A DNA stretch of 64,000 nt. It comes from Rhizoclosmatium globosum. Its lineage: Eukaryota > Chytridiomycota > Chytridiomycetes > Chytridiales > Chytriomycetaceae. Where the stretch lies: NCBI GenBank assembly GCA_002104985.1, contig MCGO01000171.1:1-64000 (forward strand), given 5' to 3'. The first letter of the stretch is position 1. The number at the start of each line of letters is the position of its first letter. Position numbers and translations under genes: made by a program. The notes beneath the pieces are model-generated. The model did not search any database. It was given only the letters and a program-made list of their open reading frames with translations, and was not told where the DNA came from. Below, in pieces: positions 45,575 through 57,070 of the stretch.

Positions 45575-47583
45575 ATGGGCCCAACAAACGATAAAGAGAA
45601 GCCTCTCAGAGAATCAAGCACGTCCAAAGTCCTTCGCACCTCCGAAATCAGAATACCACCAATCCCATCCAGCGAAACCCACCTCCCCGCCCCAACAAGA
45701 TCCGGAAACCTCCTCGCACCAACCCACCACAGCGGCGCAAACCTACCCCCAAACAAATCCGGAAACCTCCAAGCCGGCACAATCGGCCGCCCCTCCAAAT
45801 CCTTCATCTCCCTCGCCGCCGAAAAGGCGTTCGCAGTAACATACGAAACAAAAGACGAAAAGTACTTTGAAGACCGTATTCTCACAAAATCAGATCTCGG
45901 TGTATACCACATCTTCTCCGTGTGCATTGTATGTCTTGCGTCTGGGTTGGGGACCGGGTGGTGGGGGAATATATCTGGGGAAGGGTGGGGTAGTATGATT
46001 ACTGCGACGGCTGTGATGACGGTGTGGCAGATTTCGATCGCGGTTATTCTTGCGGAGCTTATGACAATGTTGCCGTTTATTGGTGGGCTTGCGACGTTTA
46101 CACGCGCGGCTTTTGGACCGTATTTGGGGTATATGATTGGACAATGTGAACTTGCAGAGTATACAATCTTTCTGGCGGGGAATATCAACGGGTTGGCTAC
46201 AAACCTTAATAACCTTGCGCAGTGGGATCAGAAGTACATTCCGGCTTGGTGGTTCATCATCTTTACAATCTGCTTTGGTATCCAAATCATTCGGAACAAG
46301 CTCTTTTTCGGCTGCTTTTGCGTTCTCTGTGTTTTATGTCTTGGTGTAAGCTTTTCTCACCTCATACATTACGTCATCCTTTGCTCTTACATCATAAACC
46401 GTACAAAAAAAAATAGGTCGTGCTCGCATTTACACTACCCCAAATCAGCGTTGCAAACTCATACTTCTGGGCCGACCACCAATACTTTCAAGAAACATTC
46501 AACTCAGATGTTAATTCCACCACCATTCCATACAACCAAGTTCAAGCTCTCTTTCCTCTTGGAATCACTGGTGCCGTTAATAGTGTCCCTTTTGTTATGG
46601 GTGACTTCCAGGGTCTCGAAATTATTCCTCTTATGGCTGAGGAATGTAGAGACTTTATTACTGACGGGCCTCGCGCTATGTTCGCAACGTCTGCAACATT
46701 TATAAGTTTATACTGGTTGTTGATTCTAGTGATCGCGTCTGTTCCACCGGGATTATATGGGAACGAATCGTTTTGGTATCCCATGATCAATACATTTGCT
46801 GGATTTCTTGGTTTGGACCCCGAAGGACAAACCTATAATACCTTGTGTTATTGGATTGGAGCTCTTTATGTAGGTTCCATACATATTCTGGTTAATCAAA
46901 AGATTTTAAACAACAACCTCTCTAAGGCAACTGCAACGACCCTCTCCCTATTCTACGCTTTTAGTCGTCTTTGCTTCGCGGTACTTTATCCCACTCCTCC
47001 CTTTTTGTTTTCAAATTATTAAAAAAAAAAGGTTTCGTCACAGCTCTCTCGCTCTGGACTTATGCCCCAATTCCTTTCCATCACCACCCTCCCTTACAAA
47101 ACTGAACGCGTCCCATGGGCTTCGTATCTCTTCGGCTGTCTTATGGCCCTTTTCTTCATCCTCCTCAGCTACTTTGAACCGTCCGTCTCCGGCTCCCTTG
47201 CAGTTATCACAAACGCACTCGGACCCGCTGGGTTCCTTTACCTCACGTTAATGTACGGTTCGACGTGCGTGTCCTTTGTGTATCTTCGATACAAATACCC
47301 GTCGTTTAAACGTCCGTTCAAGTCTGCGTTGGGTATTCCATGTGCAGTGTACGCACTTGCAGTTTGTGTGTTTGTGTTTGTTGCGATTGTGATGAATGAA
47401 GCGAATTATGTCGCAGTATCCATCTGTGCTGGGAAGCTTGTGTTGGGGATGATTCATATGTGGTTTCACAGAAAGCATTTGGTGATGAGTCCGGAGGAGG
47501 AGGCCATTCAAAAAGTCGAGGAAGAAGTTTATTTGAAGAGTCTAGGTCAATTGGATCCTGTTGTTGAGGTACAGGAGGCGTGA
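45575..47583 (+). CDS. APC-family amino-acid/amine permease
   Basis: Exons 45575..46345, 46417..46980 and 47032..47583 give 628 residues. About 110 polar N-terminal residues, with a repeated SGNL phrase, precede about 12 membrane spans. The first span region (ASGLGTGWWGN) fits the substrate-binding unwound helix of APC transporters. The pattern FIGGLATFTRAAFGPYLGY is like the ethanolamine/amino-acid permease branch. A glycine-poor, charged C-terminal tail ends in VQEA. It would move amino acids or amines into the cell with protons or by exchange. The second acceptor follows a ten-A run, a place where assembly errors are possible. Confidence 0.85.
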
Positions 47584-47724
47584 AGGTCAAGAGATCAGGG
47601 TCATTGGACACAGAAGGCCACCGTTATAGACAATTCCATTCAATAAGATCCCCCACGTTTATTTTGACTTTTCATGTACATTATTTTTTAAGTACAAGGT
47701 AGTAAAAGAGTAAAATACAGAGTC

Positions 47725-49169
47725 TCAATGATCAACAGATTGCACAGCCTCAAACGCCTTCAAGATAGAGGTATCCGTAAATCCAAACATCTGCTTCGAA
47801 TCCAACCGACTCTTGACATGCTTTCCCTGCGGGTTCTCCGCCAGGTATTCACGCATCGCGTCATCAAACTCCTTTGTAACCGGCATCCCAAAGTGCTTAT
47901 ACACAGCATGAACAGTTTCAACCGGCCTCGTCACCAAATCATCATACTCAACGTTAATAAATTGCGACGCCGAAACTTGATGATCCTTCATGGGCGGATC
48001 CGTCGCAACATTCGGCATGAGCTTGACTTGTCGTGCAGCAACAAGACCACAAAACGACACAATCGATTTATGCATGGAAACCATTCGATCCAGTGTTTGC
48101 TGACCAAATTCGCGGGCATCGATTTTACCAGGCTTGATTTTAGACGATATCATTCGCGATGTCAGTAGCGTTGCAGAAGGCACAACCTGCGTTGAGCTCC
48201 TGTTCATAATCACGACACGAGCGTCTGGAAACACGGAGAGCAGTGCGTGTAAGCTGTCCGAATGGATAGGCGATTTAAGGACAATGTGGGAGACGTTTGT
48301 GAAACCTGAAACCAGCATTTGAATGTATCGCTTCATGTACACGTATACTTGGAGCATATAGCTTTGGTTTCGATACATTTCTAGAACGGAGGGGTGGTTC
48401 ACAAAGTTGTAGCCTTGGTGCATGGCAATCAAAACCTCCTCCTCATACTCATCGGCAGCAGTGAAGTGTGATTCCCGGTATTCAGATAACCAGTTTGGAA
48501 ATAGAAGTTCAAGACGCGTCATTCCCTTCTCGATGGTTGTGATATTCCTGTGGTTAGTGTAGTTTGTCTTGTTGGGTGGTGGAACAAGGTCGCTGCCCAG
48601 AGACGCCAGCATCTCAAAAGTTTTGAACCCTCTTGCAACGGGATCACAAGCCAACAAGCGATGTATCAGAGTCGTTCCGGAGCGAGGAAGGCCAAGAACG
48701 ACCAATGGAGACTTGATTTTCACATCTTGGATTGACGGGTTTGAAACAATGTATTCCATTACTACTCGTCTGATGGTTTTTAGGGAGGCCCGAAGAGTTA
48801 TTATCATTTCAGATTTGTAATAGCTATTTTGTAATATTACCTCGCTTCAGCGGCCATCTTCATCTCCTGCTGATGAACCACACGTCCAAGAGCAGTATAA
48901 GGTGCTTCATTAACAGCCCTCGCAGTGAGCGCAATCATCCTTCGGACCTGATCTTGAGGTCCAAAGACAGCTTCAATGTCCGAAGAGGTTCCAAACAGCT
49001 TTGTAATCTTGACTTCATTGATCTGACAAATGGGGCGTCCCAGAATCGTTCGTCCAAGCGGGGACATGACGTGCGTGAAGACCTTGGCGCCAACTGACAG
49101 TCGCGTTGGAACGAGCGTTTCAGTGGACGTGGAATCGCCTGGGGAACTGTGTTTCACCGGCCCATTCAT
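47725..49169 (-). CDS. Sulfotransferase-family protein
   Basis: Two exons, complement(47725..48769, 48841..49169), joined over a 71-nt intron, give 457 residues. The PAPS 5'-phosphosulfate loop is VLGLPRSGTTLIHRLL. The 3'-phosphate motif is ARVVIMNRSS..V.S. The pattern fits the Sulfotransfer_3 group seen in many protists and bacteria, often acting on lipids, carbohydrates or small molecules. No signal peptide or membrane span is evident, so it is probably cytosolic. The N-terminal about 110 residues are outside the core domain and unassigned. A 17-nt alternative splice would also keep the frame but is unlikely. Confidence 0.85.
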
Positions 49170-49750
49170 CTTTTAGAGTAATCTTTTTTTTTGCTTCCTT
49201 CTTTGTTCCAGAATATCTTGTCATATTGCGCCATCTCCACAAACAAATTAGTATTGAGTTATCTCTCACAGTTCTTCAGTGGTATTTTAAATACGTACAG
49301 AATCGAGGGGCAGGTCGTGGTTGAAATTGTTGGGAGGTCAAATTGCCAAGACCTTTCCAAAAATTGAATGTCATATTTCTTGGCATGTTGACGTTTGATG
49401 ACAATTACGTATAACGCCTGATAGTATCAATAGTTTGTCTGGTGTAAAAGCGAAAAAGACACTACCGCGTTTGTCGCATTTGTAAATCCTTACAAATACG
49501 TTTTATGTTGCTTGCCGTATTTTTAATGAGAAAGGAAAAGCATTTGTAAGTAGTTGCATATATATTATCTTAAGTAATTCATTCTTATTCATGCCAAATG
49601 AATGATTTCAGAACTTGCAACAATAGTATTCCTGTTTTTCTTGGCATGTTCAAACCCAAACACATTTATGTTGCGAATCTCAAGTGGATTTTATCAGGGT
49701 TTTTATTTGAACTAATCGTCAATTACAACAAAGTACTTTACTTGACATCT
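49170..49750. other. Intergenic, AT-rich
   Basis: About 580 bp with no coding sequence recognised. Contains the sulfotransferase promoter at its left end and the 3' region of the next minus-strand gene at its right end. Confidence 0.35.
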
Positions 49751-50464
49751 TTACTTGACATCACTTAAAGCAATCTCTGCCATTTGATCATGAGAATAAA
49801 CATGCCCCTCCGCAGCCAGCACGTTTCTCGCCTTTCGAAAGTTAAAGCAATACGAAATTGCAAGAAAGAGTCCTATAACAACCAAAGGGCCATACGCAAG
49901 CGCCGCAGATACAGGGAGAGATGGATTCACCGGACCAAATACAAATGTGAATCCAACAAGAATAGCATTCACCAACATTCCAACCATGAAACTAACCAGC
50001 ACGACTCGATACGGGACTGGCATGTACGTGAACCATGGAATACGAGGGCAATCCCCGTATCTCTTCCGGCGAACATAAAAGTACGTTCCTAATACACCAG
50101 ACAGAACCACAAAAAACGCCTGGATTCCAAGTACAACACGAGGCAAGACTTGAAAGAAATCGATATTGTACCCTTCTCTGTTGTCATGCGGCTGATACTC
50201 TTTCCACCAAAAAGTGTAGACGACAGAAACCGAAACGACAAGAGTTCCAAGAAAGACACCGAGATACATATGCCAAGACGATCTCATCTTTGCAAAGGAC
50301 TCTGCTCCTGCTTCCAAGTTATGGTTGGCAAGCTTGACGGCTTCGATTTCGGCAAGGATACCGCCTTGAACAGGAACAAGACCTCTTGTTTCTCGAATGG
50401 GGGAAGTGCCCACAGCATCAGGAGCACTTAGTCCTATAGTAGAAGCCATAAATCCCGGAGGCAA
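49751..50464 (-). CDS. Four-span membrane protein of unknown function
   Basis: Single exon, 237 residues. Four hydrophobic spans: about 65-87 (YLGVFLGTLVVSVSVVYTFW), about 105-128 (VLGIQAFFVVLSGVLGTYFY), about 152-175 (VVLVSFMVGMLVNAILVGF) and about 188-208 (PLVVIGLFLAISYCF). The first loop is acidic/His-rich, and a conserved-looking basic turn YVRRKRYG follows span 2. The C-terminus is soluble. No known family recognised. A second in-frame Met at residue 6 could be the start. Confidence 0.65.
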   Translation of the reverse strand: MPPGFMASTIGLSAPDAVGTSPIRETRGLVPVQGGILAEIEAVKLANHNLEAGAESFAKMRSSWHMYLGVFLGTLVVSVSVVYTFWWKEYQPHDNREGYNIDFFQVLPRVVLGIQAFFVVLSGVLGTYFYVRRKRYGDCPRIPWFTYMPVPYRVVLVSFMVGMLVNAILVGFTFVFGPVNPSLPVSAALAYGPLVVIGLFLAISYCFNFRKARNVLAAEGHVYSHDQMAEIALSDVK

Positions 50465-50811
50465 ATATGATACCGTTCAAGAAAACGTGTTTCTATTCAA
50501 ATTGGAGACCCACGATTTCTCAATTTGAAGAGCACGATGCATCCAGAAATTCTAATCTTTAAATTAAGTCGATTTTTGGTTGTATTTGATCTTTCGCCTT
50601 TTTGATACTTTAATAACATCATAAAAGCAGAACTAGATGTAGTTTAACTTGCCTTGTGGCTATATTGAAATTTACTGGATGGATCGTGACTATTTGGACT
50701 GTTGCCGTGTAGGTTGCCGTGGTTATGGGTTTCTATGCCCCCATGTGCATAGCCAAAATATCTGGGAACGTCACATGTGACTCAAAGTTTATTCTAACGA
50801 CATTCATGATT
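50465..50811. other. Intergenic, nothing recognised
   Basis: AT-rich spacer between two minus-strand genes. No supported gene or repeat. Confidence 0.35.
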
Positions 50812-51452
50812 TTATGCACTCTTTCCCTCAACAACTTCCTTGTCCTTCTGATCTTTTGTGTATCCCAAGTACAACATTCCACCAATACTGGCTGAGACGA
50901 TCCCTGTCAACCAAATTCGCATTCCCGGGTACCAAGATGGAACCAGTCCCTTCCTTGCAGCAACTAAATCAGCCCACAGAAGAGCGTTGTAACTGACAAG
51001 GTGGACGGCAAGGGCAGTGGGGACATTTCCAAGGATAGTAGCAAAGAAGGCAACAAGGGCCGGGGTCACAGACAACGAGTACCGCACGGCATTTGACTGG
51101 TTCAGGCCTGGGAAGAACACGTTAGATCACTCTGACTCACAACTACCACTCCTAGGAAACTATCCAAAGATAACCAACCAATGTTCCCGTACTCAGCCAT
51201 CGCAAGGCCATAGTGAACCGCACCCATAAAAGACAGGATCGTTGTTGAGTAAACGCTCTGCACTTCCATCGCAAGAAACGTGAACTCTGGCGCAACGATC
51301 GCAGCGGCTGTCGTCCCAACGAACGGCGCCAAGCCCAGAAAGCCAAGCACGCGCGGCGACGGTGGCCCAGGCGCAAACGGCGAAACGGAAAAGTGGCGCC
51401 GGCTTTGGCGTGTGAAAACTTGCTTGGAAAGGTTGCGTGCGAGGAGAGACAT
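50812..51452 (-). CDS. DUF3429 (TMEM69-like) mitochondrial membrane protein
   Basis: Two exons, complement(50812..51107, 51179..51452), give 189 residues. The first about 35 residues are Arg/Ser-rich (SKQVFTRQSRRHFSVSP), a mitochondrial targeting signal. The hydrophobic core matches the DUF3429 pattern (VLGFLGLAPFVG, ILSFMGAVHYGLAMAEYG, then RYSLSVTPALVAFFA and LVSYNALLWADLVA). Five or so spans are likely. Function in the family is unknown; an inner-membrane location is inferred. The intron starts with an unusual GTTGGT donor and is read through openly in one frame for a while, so retention would give a truncated product. Confidence 0.82.
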
Positions 51453-51526
51453 TGGTTTGGTGGTGATGTGGTTTGGAAAAGGAAAAAGTGGAGATGGATC
51501 AAACAGAACTGTTTTACTAGTAAATA

Positions 51527-52487
51527 CTAAACTAATGATCCACTATGCCGTGATTTTTCCAGTGCGGCAACAGTTGCTGGGCCGCAGCTACTTCTCCCTA
51601 CTACGCTCTTTGGTTCGACCGCAGTCGCCGTCCCCGTGACCGTGAACGTCTTGGGCTCATACGAAGATAGGTACAATAACAGCTGACAGAATGTAAATAT
51701 CAAACTGTTCATGGGAACCCAATACTGAAAAAAACAAAGTATCAGTATTTTAAAGAAACGACAGCTAACTAACCGAAGCCCCGGTAACCAATTTGCCAAC
51801 ACTTAATACAGTATTCACACACATGAAGAGTGAAGTGAAAACCAACCTCCCAGACTCTCTCCTCAAAACCTCATTCACGTTCCCAGAACGCCCACTCCTC
51901 TGCATCTTTAGTGCAACTGCCGTACTCTCCTGCCTCGCGCGTCGAAGATGCCGTATCAAGAGCGCAGAAGGAATTATATCCGAAATGGAAAACCAGGCAT
52001 ACATTGCTAGATTAAGAGCAGTATATGTGCTCTCTGAGTATGCCGGCACACAGCCCACCGTCGCAAATGAATACCGAAACGCGAAAAACAGCCAAGACAA
52101 CAATGTCGACACCCCTCCAAACACTGTCGGCCCAATCAGCCGATCCTGAAACCCACATATCACCCAACACCGGTGTGTCAAATACGCGTATTTGAATCCA
52201 TCTTTCAAGCTCCAGAATATCTGAGAAAGAACAGAGAATATTTGACGTTGACAGGGTTGTGTTGCCGTTGTTATCAACGAGCTTCCCGTGAACGAGATCC
52301 CAAACGCGATTGTGTCTAGCCAGACCATAGCCCGGACCATGTGGTTTGGATTGTCGTACGAAATAGCCGCGTGTCCATTGTGTTGCATGACCATGAACGT
52401 TGAGAAAGTTACTAGAGCTGAATATGAGTTTGCGTTGGCCCAAAATGTGACCAAATTATTGGCGAACGGAGAAAGGCCTGTCGACAT
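51527..52487 (-). CDS. Seven-TM protein, paralogue 1
   Basis: Two exons, complement(51527..51724, 51774..52487), give 303 residues. Seven hydrophobic segments are evident, starting with ANSYSALVTFSTFMVMQHNG. A conserved third segment contains KDGFKYAYLTHRCWVIC, and the last is PMNSLIFTFCQLLLYLSSY. The long loop before span 6 is basic (LRRARQ). The topology resembles a GPCR, but I cannot link it to a named class. It is a neighbour and close paralogue of 52689-53757, in tandem on the same strand. The intron has a GTTAGT donor at the same position as in the paralogue. Confidence 0.75.
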
Positions 52488-52688
52488 GGTTTGGTAATGG
52501 CTGTGACTGATGGACTGGCCTGGATATAAAGATGGATGGAACAGCGTTTATAAAATCACTGCCAATCTTGGTGATCTTTTCAATACCTTTCATATGCGGC
52601 ATTTTTTATAATGTAGTTTAAAGTTTATTCTGAAGAAACTACTGAATTTATTGAGAATCGAAAGAGAAAGAAACAACAATGAATACAC

Positions 52689-53757
52689 TCAAGCAACAGA
52701 GGAAGTCTTTGCAAGTTTAAAAGAGTACTCTTCCGTTGAAATGATATCTTTCCTGACATCGTTGCCTTTTTTTTGATGTCCAACACTCACAATATGACCG
52801 CCACCGCTCGTGTTTCCAGCCACACCTTTAGGCTCATACGAAGATAGGTACAAAAGCAACTGACAGAACGTGAAAATCAAAGCGTTCATAGGAACCCAGT
52901 ACTAAGTAAACCACACATATTAATAATTAAAATTCTAGTTTGCAGTTTCTTTACCGAAGCTCCAGTAATCAACTTCCCCGCACTCAACACTGTATTCAAT
53001 CCCATAAGCACAGCAGTCAACAACAACCGATGCGACTCCCTCTTCAACACTTCGTCGACTTTATTCACCCCTCCCGCAGCAGTCAACCCCTCGCTCTGTT
53101 TCGACGCGAAATGGAGTTTCCGGATCAAAAGCGCGGAGGGAATGATATCTGCAAGCGCAAAGTGGAAGTAGAGAGCAAGGTTTATGCCATTGTAAATAGA
53201 CGAAGGGAAGAAGGCTGTACAGTTTTCTGTTGTGAAGGAATATCGCGTCGCGAAAAAGAGCCAGGAGAGGAGCGTTGCTGTTCCGCCAAAGAAGACTGGA
53301 CCTATGATCTACATTGTTTTATGCAATATATTAGAGCTTACGGGGGCGGGACTTTCAAGGACAATGGTTGGGGCAAAATAGGGGCGTAGAAGAGAAAAAG
53401 GCTTACACGGTCCTGGAAATTACAAATGACCCAGCATCGATACGTCAAGTATGCGTACTTGAACCCGTCTTTTGCTGACCAAAAGATGTTGGACACAATG
53501 GAAAAGATTTGGCGTTGGCAGGGTTGCGTGGGTAACAGGAATGTGTTTGAAATGTAGGAAAGTGTGAAGGCGATTGTGTCGCACCAGACCATGGCTCTAA
53601 CCATGTGGTTTGGGTTTCTGCATGAGATGGATGCATGGCCGTTGTGTTGCATAACCATAAAAGTGGAAAACGTGACCAAAGCAGAATAAGAGTTCACGTT
53701 GGACCAAAAAGTTACCATTTGACTTGCCATGGGGGACATTCCGGCAATTGTTGACAT
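52689..53757 (-). CDS. Seven-TM protein, paralogue 2
   Basis: Three exons, complement(52689..52901, 52955..53308, 53407..53757), give 305 residues. It aligns along its length with paralogue 1 (VNSYSALVTFSTFMVMQHNG, KDGFKYAYLTYRCWVIC, YWVPMNALIFTFCQLLLYL). It keeps the last intron at the same site (after ITGAS) and has one extra intron after NFQDR. The C-terminal tail is unrelated in sequence and more charged (HQKKGNDVRKDI). The start chosen matches paralogue 1 (MSTIAG versus MSTGLS). Upstream in-frame sequence is probably 5' leader. Confidence 0.75.
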
Positions 53758-54185
53758 TTTCTTGTTGGTTTTTTTGGTTTGAAAAGAAGACACAACGAAG
53801 GCAAAATCCTTGTCGGTGGTTGAAGTTGACTCAAACAAAGCCGACACAACAATCTGAGACACGTGAAAAGGTCGAATGAACAAAGGAATGCACCGGTAAT
53901 AGTTGAAAAATAGAGGAAGGGTCGGAATGCAAACAATGACGATAGTAATGATAAGTTAACCGAACAATTGTTTGTCACTCTATTGTTTCAGTGAAGTCTT
54001 GAAGAATTCGATAACAGAAGTACTCTTGTATATGCTCTTGCTTGCAACCTGGTTTGCAACTAAGTACTCGTTCTGTTCAAACGCAAGAAAAAATCCGCTG
54101 ATTCTGCTCTCAACCATACTTCAAACAAGTTTCCAGTCATTCACTAATCTCGCAGCTCTAAAGAGGAACATGAACATCACATAAA
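53758..54185. other. Divergent intergenic region
   Basis: About 430 bp between the divergent seven-TM paralogue 2 and the Cys-rich CTR gene; presumed promoters for both. Nothing specific recognised. Confidence 0.35.
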
Positions 54186-55563
54186 ATGAGGGGTTTTTGC
54201 GTCTTGAGGCCTTTTTGCCGTTTTTCCTCCATCAAAACCAATTTCACACCAATGAGCGCAACATCTGCATCATCATCATCATCGTTCGCAACTCCTCTTC
54301 TGACAGGTATTTGTACCAAGAACGGAACAGTAGACTTGTCCGTGGTGCCGTGCGGGTTCCAGGCAACGCAGTGTTCAGGAGCGGGTGTCTCATTGGCCCA
54401 GTGTTCTCCGGTGTATCTACTCCGGGTTCTGTGTGCCACGGATGTATCATCGACCACTGACTCGTGCGTGGCAGTCAAGAGCTTCTGTGGTGAGTACGAG
54501 GCATCCTGTCAACTAGTGCGGAGATTTAACACATTAGTAAATAGCTTCCTCTTCTGATTCGGGCTGCACGACCACGCTTCCCACCACACTTCCAACATCG
54601 AAAGCCCTTGAATCCGCAGCAAGTCCGAGCTGCGACGCCTTCCCCGCCCCAGCCATCTGCAAAACAAGTGGATGCACAGCTCTGACACCTGTTCCCGGAA
54701 ACGCAACTCTGAAAGAATGCAATATTGGTTCACTTGTTGCTTCGGTGTGCTCAAGTTCGACTTCTTCCTGTGCCGCTTCTTATTCCCAATTATGCTCGGT
54801 ATTCCCTTCATGGTGTCCTACTCCATCTACTTCCTCGGGTTCTACTTCTGGCTCTACTACCTCTAATTCAATGTGTGCTTCAATGCCGTCAATGCCAGGC
54901 TGTTCATCTACCTCAACCATGTCCTCTTCAATGGGGTTAATGTTCCTCCACTCTTCAATCAACGACCTTGTCCTTTTCCAGACATTCGTACCCTCCACTC
55001 CCGCACAATACACTGGTGCCCTTGTCTTTACATTCGGTCTTGCTCTTCTAACAGCCTGGTTCAAACACTTACACTCCCTCGTCGTCGCCTCCAGAATCGT
55101 CTATGTCTCTCGCGTGAAGGCGATTCTTGCAAAGACGGATACGTCTCCTTCGTCTGCACCCAAAGACTCAACAGTGGAATTATCGGAAATGAATCCCACA
55201 AAGGCACCAGTAGATTCTTGTTGCTCGACCACCATCACCGCCGTTCAACCAGCAAAGGCTCTGTCTCCTTCTCACGCGCATCTCCTCACGAAACAAAGAC
55301 TTCAATACACGGCCCGCAGTCCCCTCCAATCCCTCCTTCACTCTCTCTTTGGAATCTCAGACACGTCGTATATTACTCATCAGTTCTACAAGTTTTGTTT
55401 GAAAACCACGAACGTGTTCCTTGGGTTTCTTGTCATGTTGATTGTTATGCAGTTTAATATTGGATACCTTCTTGCTGCGTGTGCTGGGTATGGTGTTGGT
55501 GCTCTCTTGTTCGAAGGCACCGTGGATGAGAGGGGTGTGGATGAGTGTTGTGTGTCAGAATAG
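54186..55563 (+). CDS. CTR copper transporter with Cys-rich ectodomain
   Basis: Exons 54186..54489 and 54545..55563 give 440 residues. The N-terminal about 240 residues hold two similar Cys-rich modules: ICTKNG..VVPCGFQATQC..GVSLAQCS..CATD..TTDSC, then ICKTSGC..LTPVPGNATLKEC..VCSSSTSSC. Ser/Thr-rich and Met-containing sequence (MCASMPSMPGC, MSSSMGLMF) follows. The CTR domain has three spans with the copper motif MLIVMQFN and AGYGVGALLF. Cysteines and methionines outside the membrane would capture Cu(I). The tail is nearly the same as in the 44.8-kb paralogue. No classic signal peptide is seen, so the true start may lie in a missed upstream exon. Confidence 0.78.
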
Positions 55564-56159
55564 CCTGTTTGGCTTCGATAATAGACTGTGATATCAGTAG
55601 TTTTCATGGTCAAGTATTGATTAGAAATATAGTTTTTTAACTCTTGTATGCTTCATTTCATTTATATACGAGAAAGGGGGGAATTTATTGCATCATCAAT
55701 CTCTCTAATAATATGTGTAGCCAAAAACCAAAAATACTTCTGCCAAGGATGAGAAAGGGAGAGAGAAAGCGAGGTAGGAGAATACAAAACAACTGATAAA
55801 AAAAATGGATGAATAAATAACTGCCAAGATAAAAGAATGGAGAGAGGGAGGGGGGCGATAAAAAGAAACTGTAAATACAAAACAACAATCAGCAGCAACA
55901 TGAGCAGCAGCAGTAAGCAGAAGAGAAACTAATCACAAAAACTAATAAGCAATAATACACAAAAAGGAGGGGATGACTGAAAAGGCGGGGGTATAACTCC
56001 CGCAATAAACAACAATCATGCGAGTATAAGCAAAAACAGAAAGGAGTGTCAGGGGAACCCACCCTCTACAAAACATACAAAACGAAAGACAAACACAAGG
56101 TGGGTCCCGATAAATAAAACTGAAAAAATGAAAGCAATACTACCCAAAGTCCCATGTCA
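55564..56159. other. Intergenic with purine-rich tracts
   Basis: About 600 bp rich in GA/A tracts (e.g. 55750-55870 and 55900-56000) separating converging genes. No supported gene. Low complexity makes the short open frames here meaningless. Confidence 0.4.
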
Positions 56160-57070
56160 TCAGTATCCGATCCCACCGGCACGTCTACTATTACGGCCAA
56201 CGCTATTCATCTTTCTATCCATTGCTGAAACCAAGCCTTGATATTTATAAAACGTGTACAAGAACCCAGAGCTGCCTCCAAACGGAGAATACTCGTCCGC
56301 CTGCGGAACGACAGTATTCTCCTTCGCCACAGAGGGACGCGACGAACCAATAGCTCCAAATCCCTTCTTGACGGCTGGAACTGGAACTTGTGCAGTAGAA
56401 CCCGAAGGTGGGGCAGGTGGGGGGAGAATATCATCAAACAAGGCGGACTCATGAGAAAAACTGGTTTCAGAGTCTGGGTAGCCTGTGTCCACGAACGCAG
56501 AAGTAATACTCGAGACACTGTCTGCGGAAGGGGAGCTTGGAGCTGATGAGAGGTACGGAGTTCTGTCGCCACTGAACGACGAAGTGTCTTGGTGGTGGTG
56601 GTTGTCTGTGGGGATATTGCTGTATGAGCGCGGAGGAGAACGCGTCATGCAAGTCAAGTCGACAGGTTTACGACGTGGCCATTGTGCGTCATTGTGACGT
56701 GGCGGTGAAGTGGATTGGTGGTATGAAGGGGGCGATGGAGGGCGAATGCGGTTTTGAGGTTGACGAATTGGGAGGAAAGAAGAAGGTGCCGATTGCGCTC
56801 GAAGAATGGCAGCTTGGCGTTCAATTGCCATTCGTTTTGAGTTGAGAAGAGCTGTGATTTGGTTCATTCTTGCTCGCATCATGAATAGCTCGCCCATTTC
56901 ATTTGGAGTTAAACTGCGTGGTGGCGTTGAGGTTCGGTCGTAGTTGTCGGCATCGTGCGTGTGGCCTACAACTACAATCTGGAAGGGTTATGAAGGTTAT
57001 AACTGATTGTCTGATTGATGTGGATACCACAGTGAAAACATACATTATCAAAGGATACACTCTTGCGCAT
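56160..57070 (-). CDS. Disordered protein with short helical N-terminus
   Basis: Exons complement(56160..56978, 57044..57070) give 281 residues. The first exon is only nine residues (MRKSVSFDN), rebuilt by a 65-nt intron (GTATGT...TTCCAG) to IVVVGHTHDADNY. A helix MGELFMMRARMNQITALLNS, with likely coiled-coil character, runs on to about residue 65. The rest is Pro/Ser-rich and disordered, with a small aromatic patch (SSGFLYTFYKYQGL) near the C-terminus. No family recognised. The SVSFD start could be a phosphorylation site. Length and splice signals support a real gene. Confidence 0.55.

Noticed and set aside
45447..45839. Pro/Ser/Thr-rich 130-residue frame overlapping the permease start
   Set aside because: Out-of-frame shadow of the polar N-terminus of the APC permease, arising from its C-rich codon use.
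48824..48840. 17-nt intron in the sulfotransferase gene
   Set aside because: GTAATATTACAAAATAG would keep the frame but is too short to be likely. A 71-nt intron from the same donor, with a good branch site and CATCAG acceptor, also keeps the frame.
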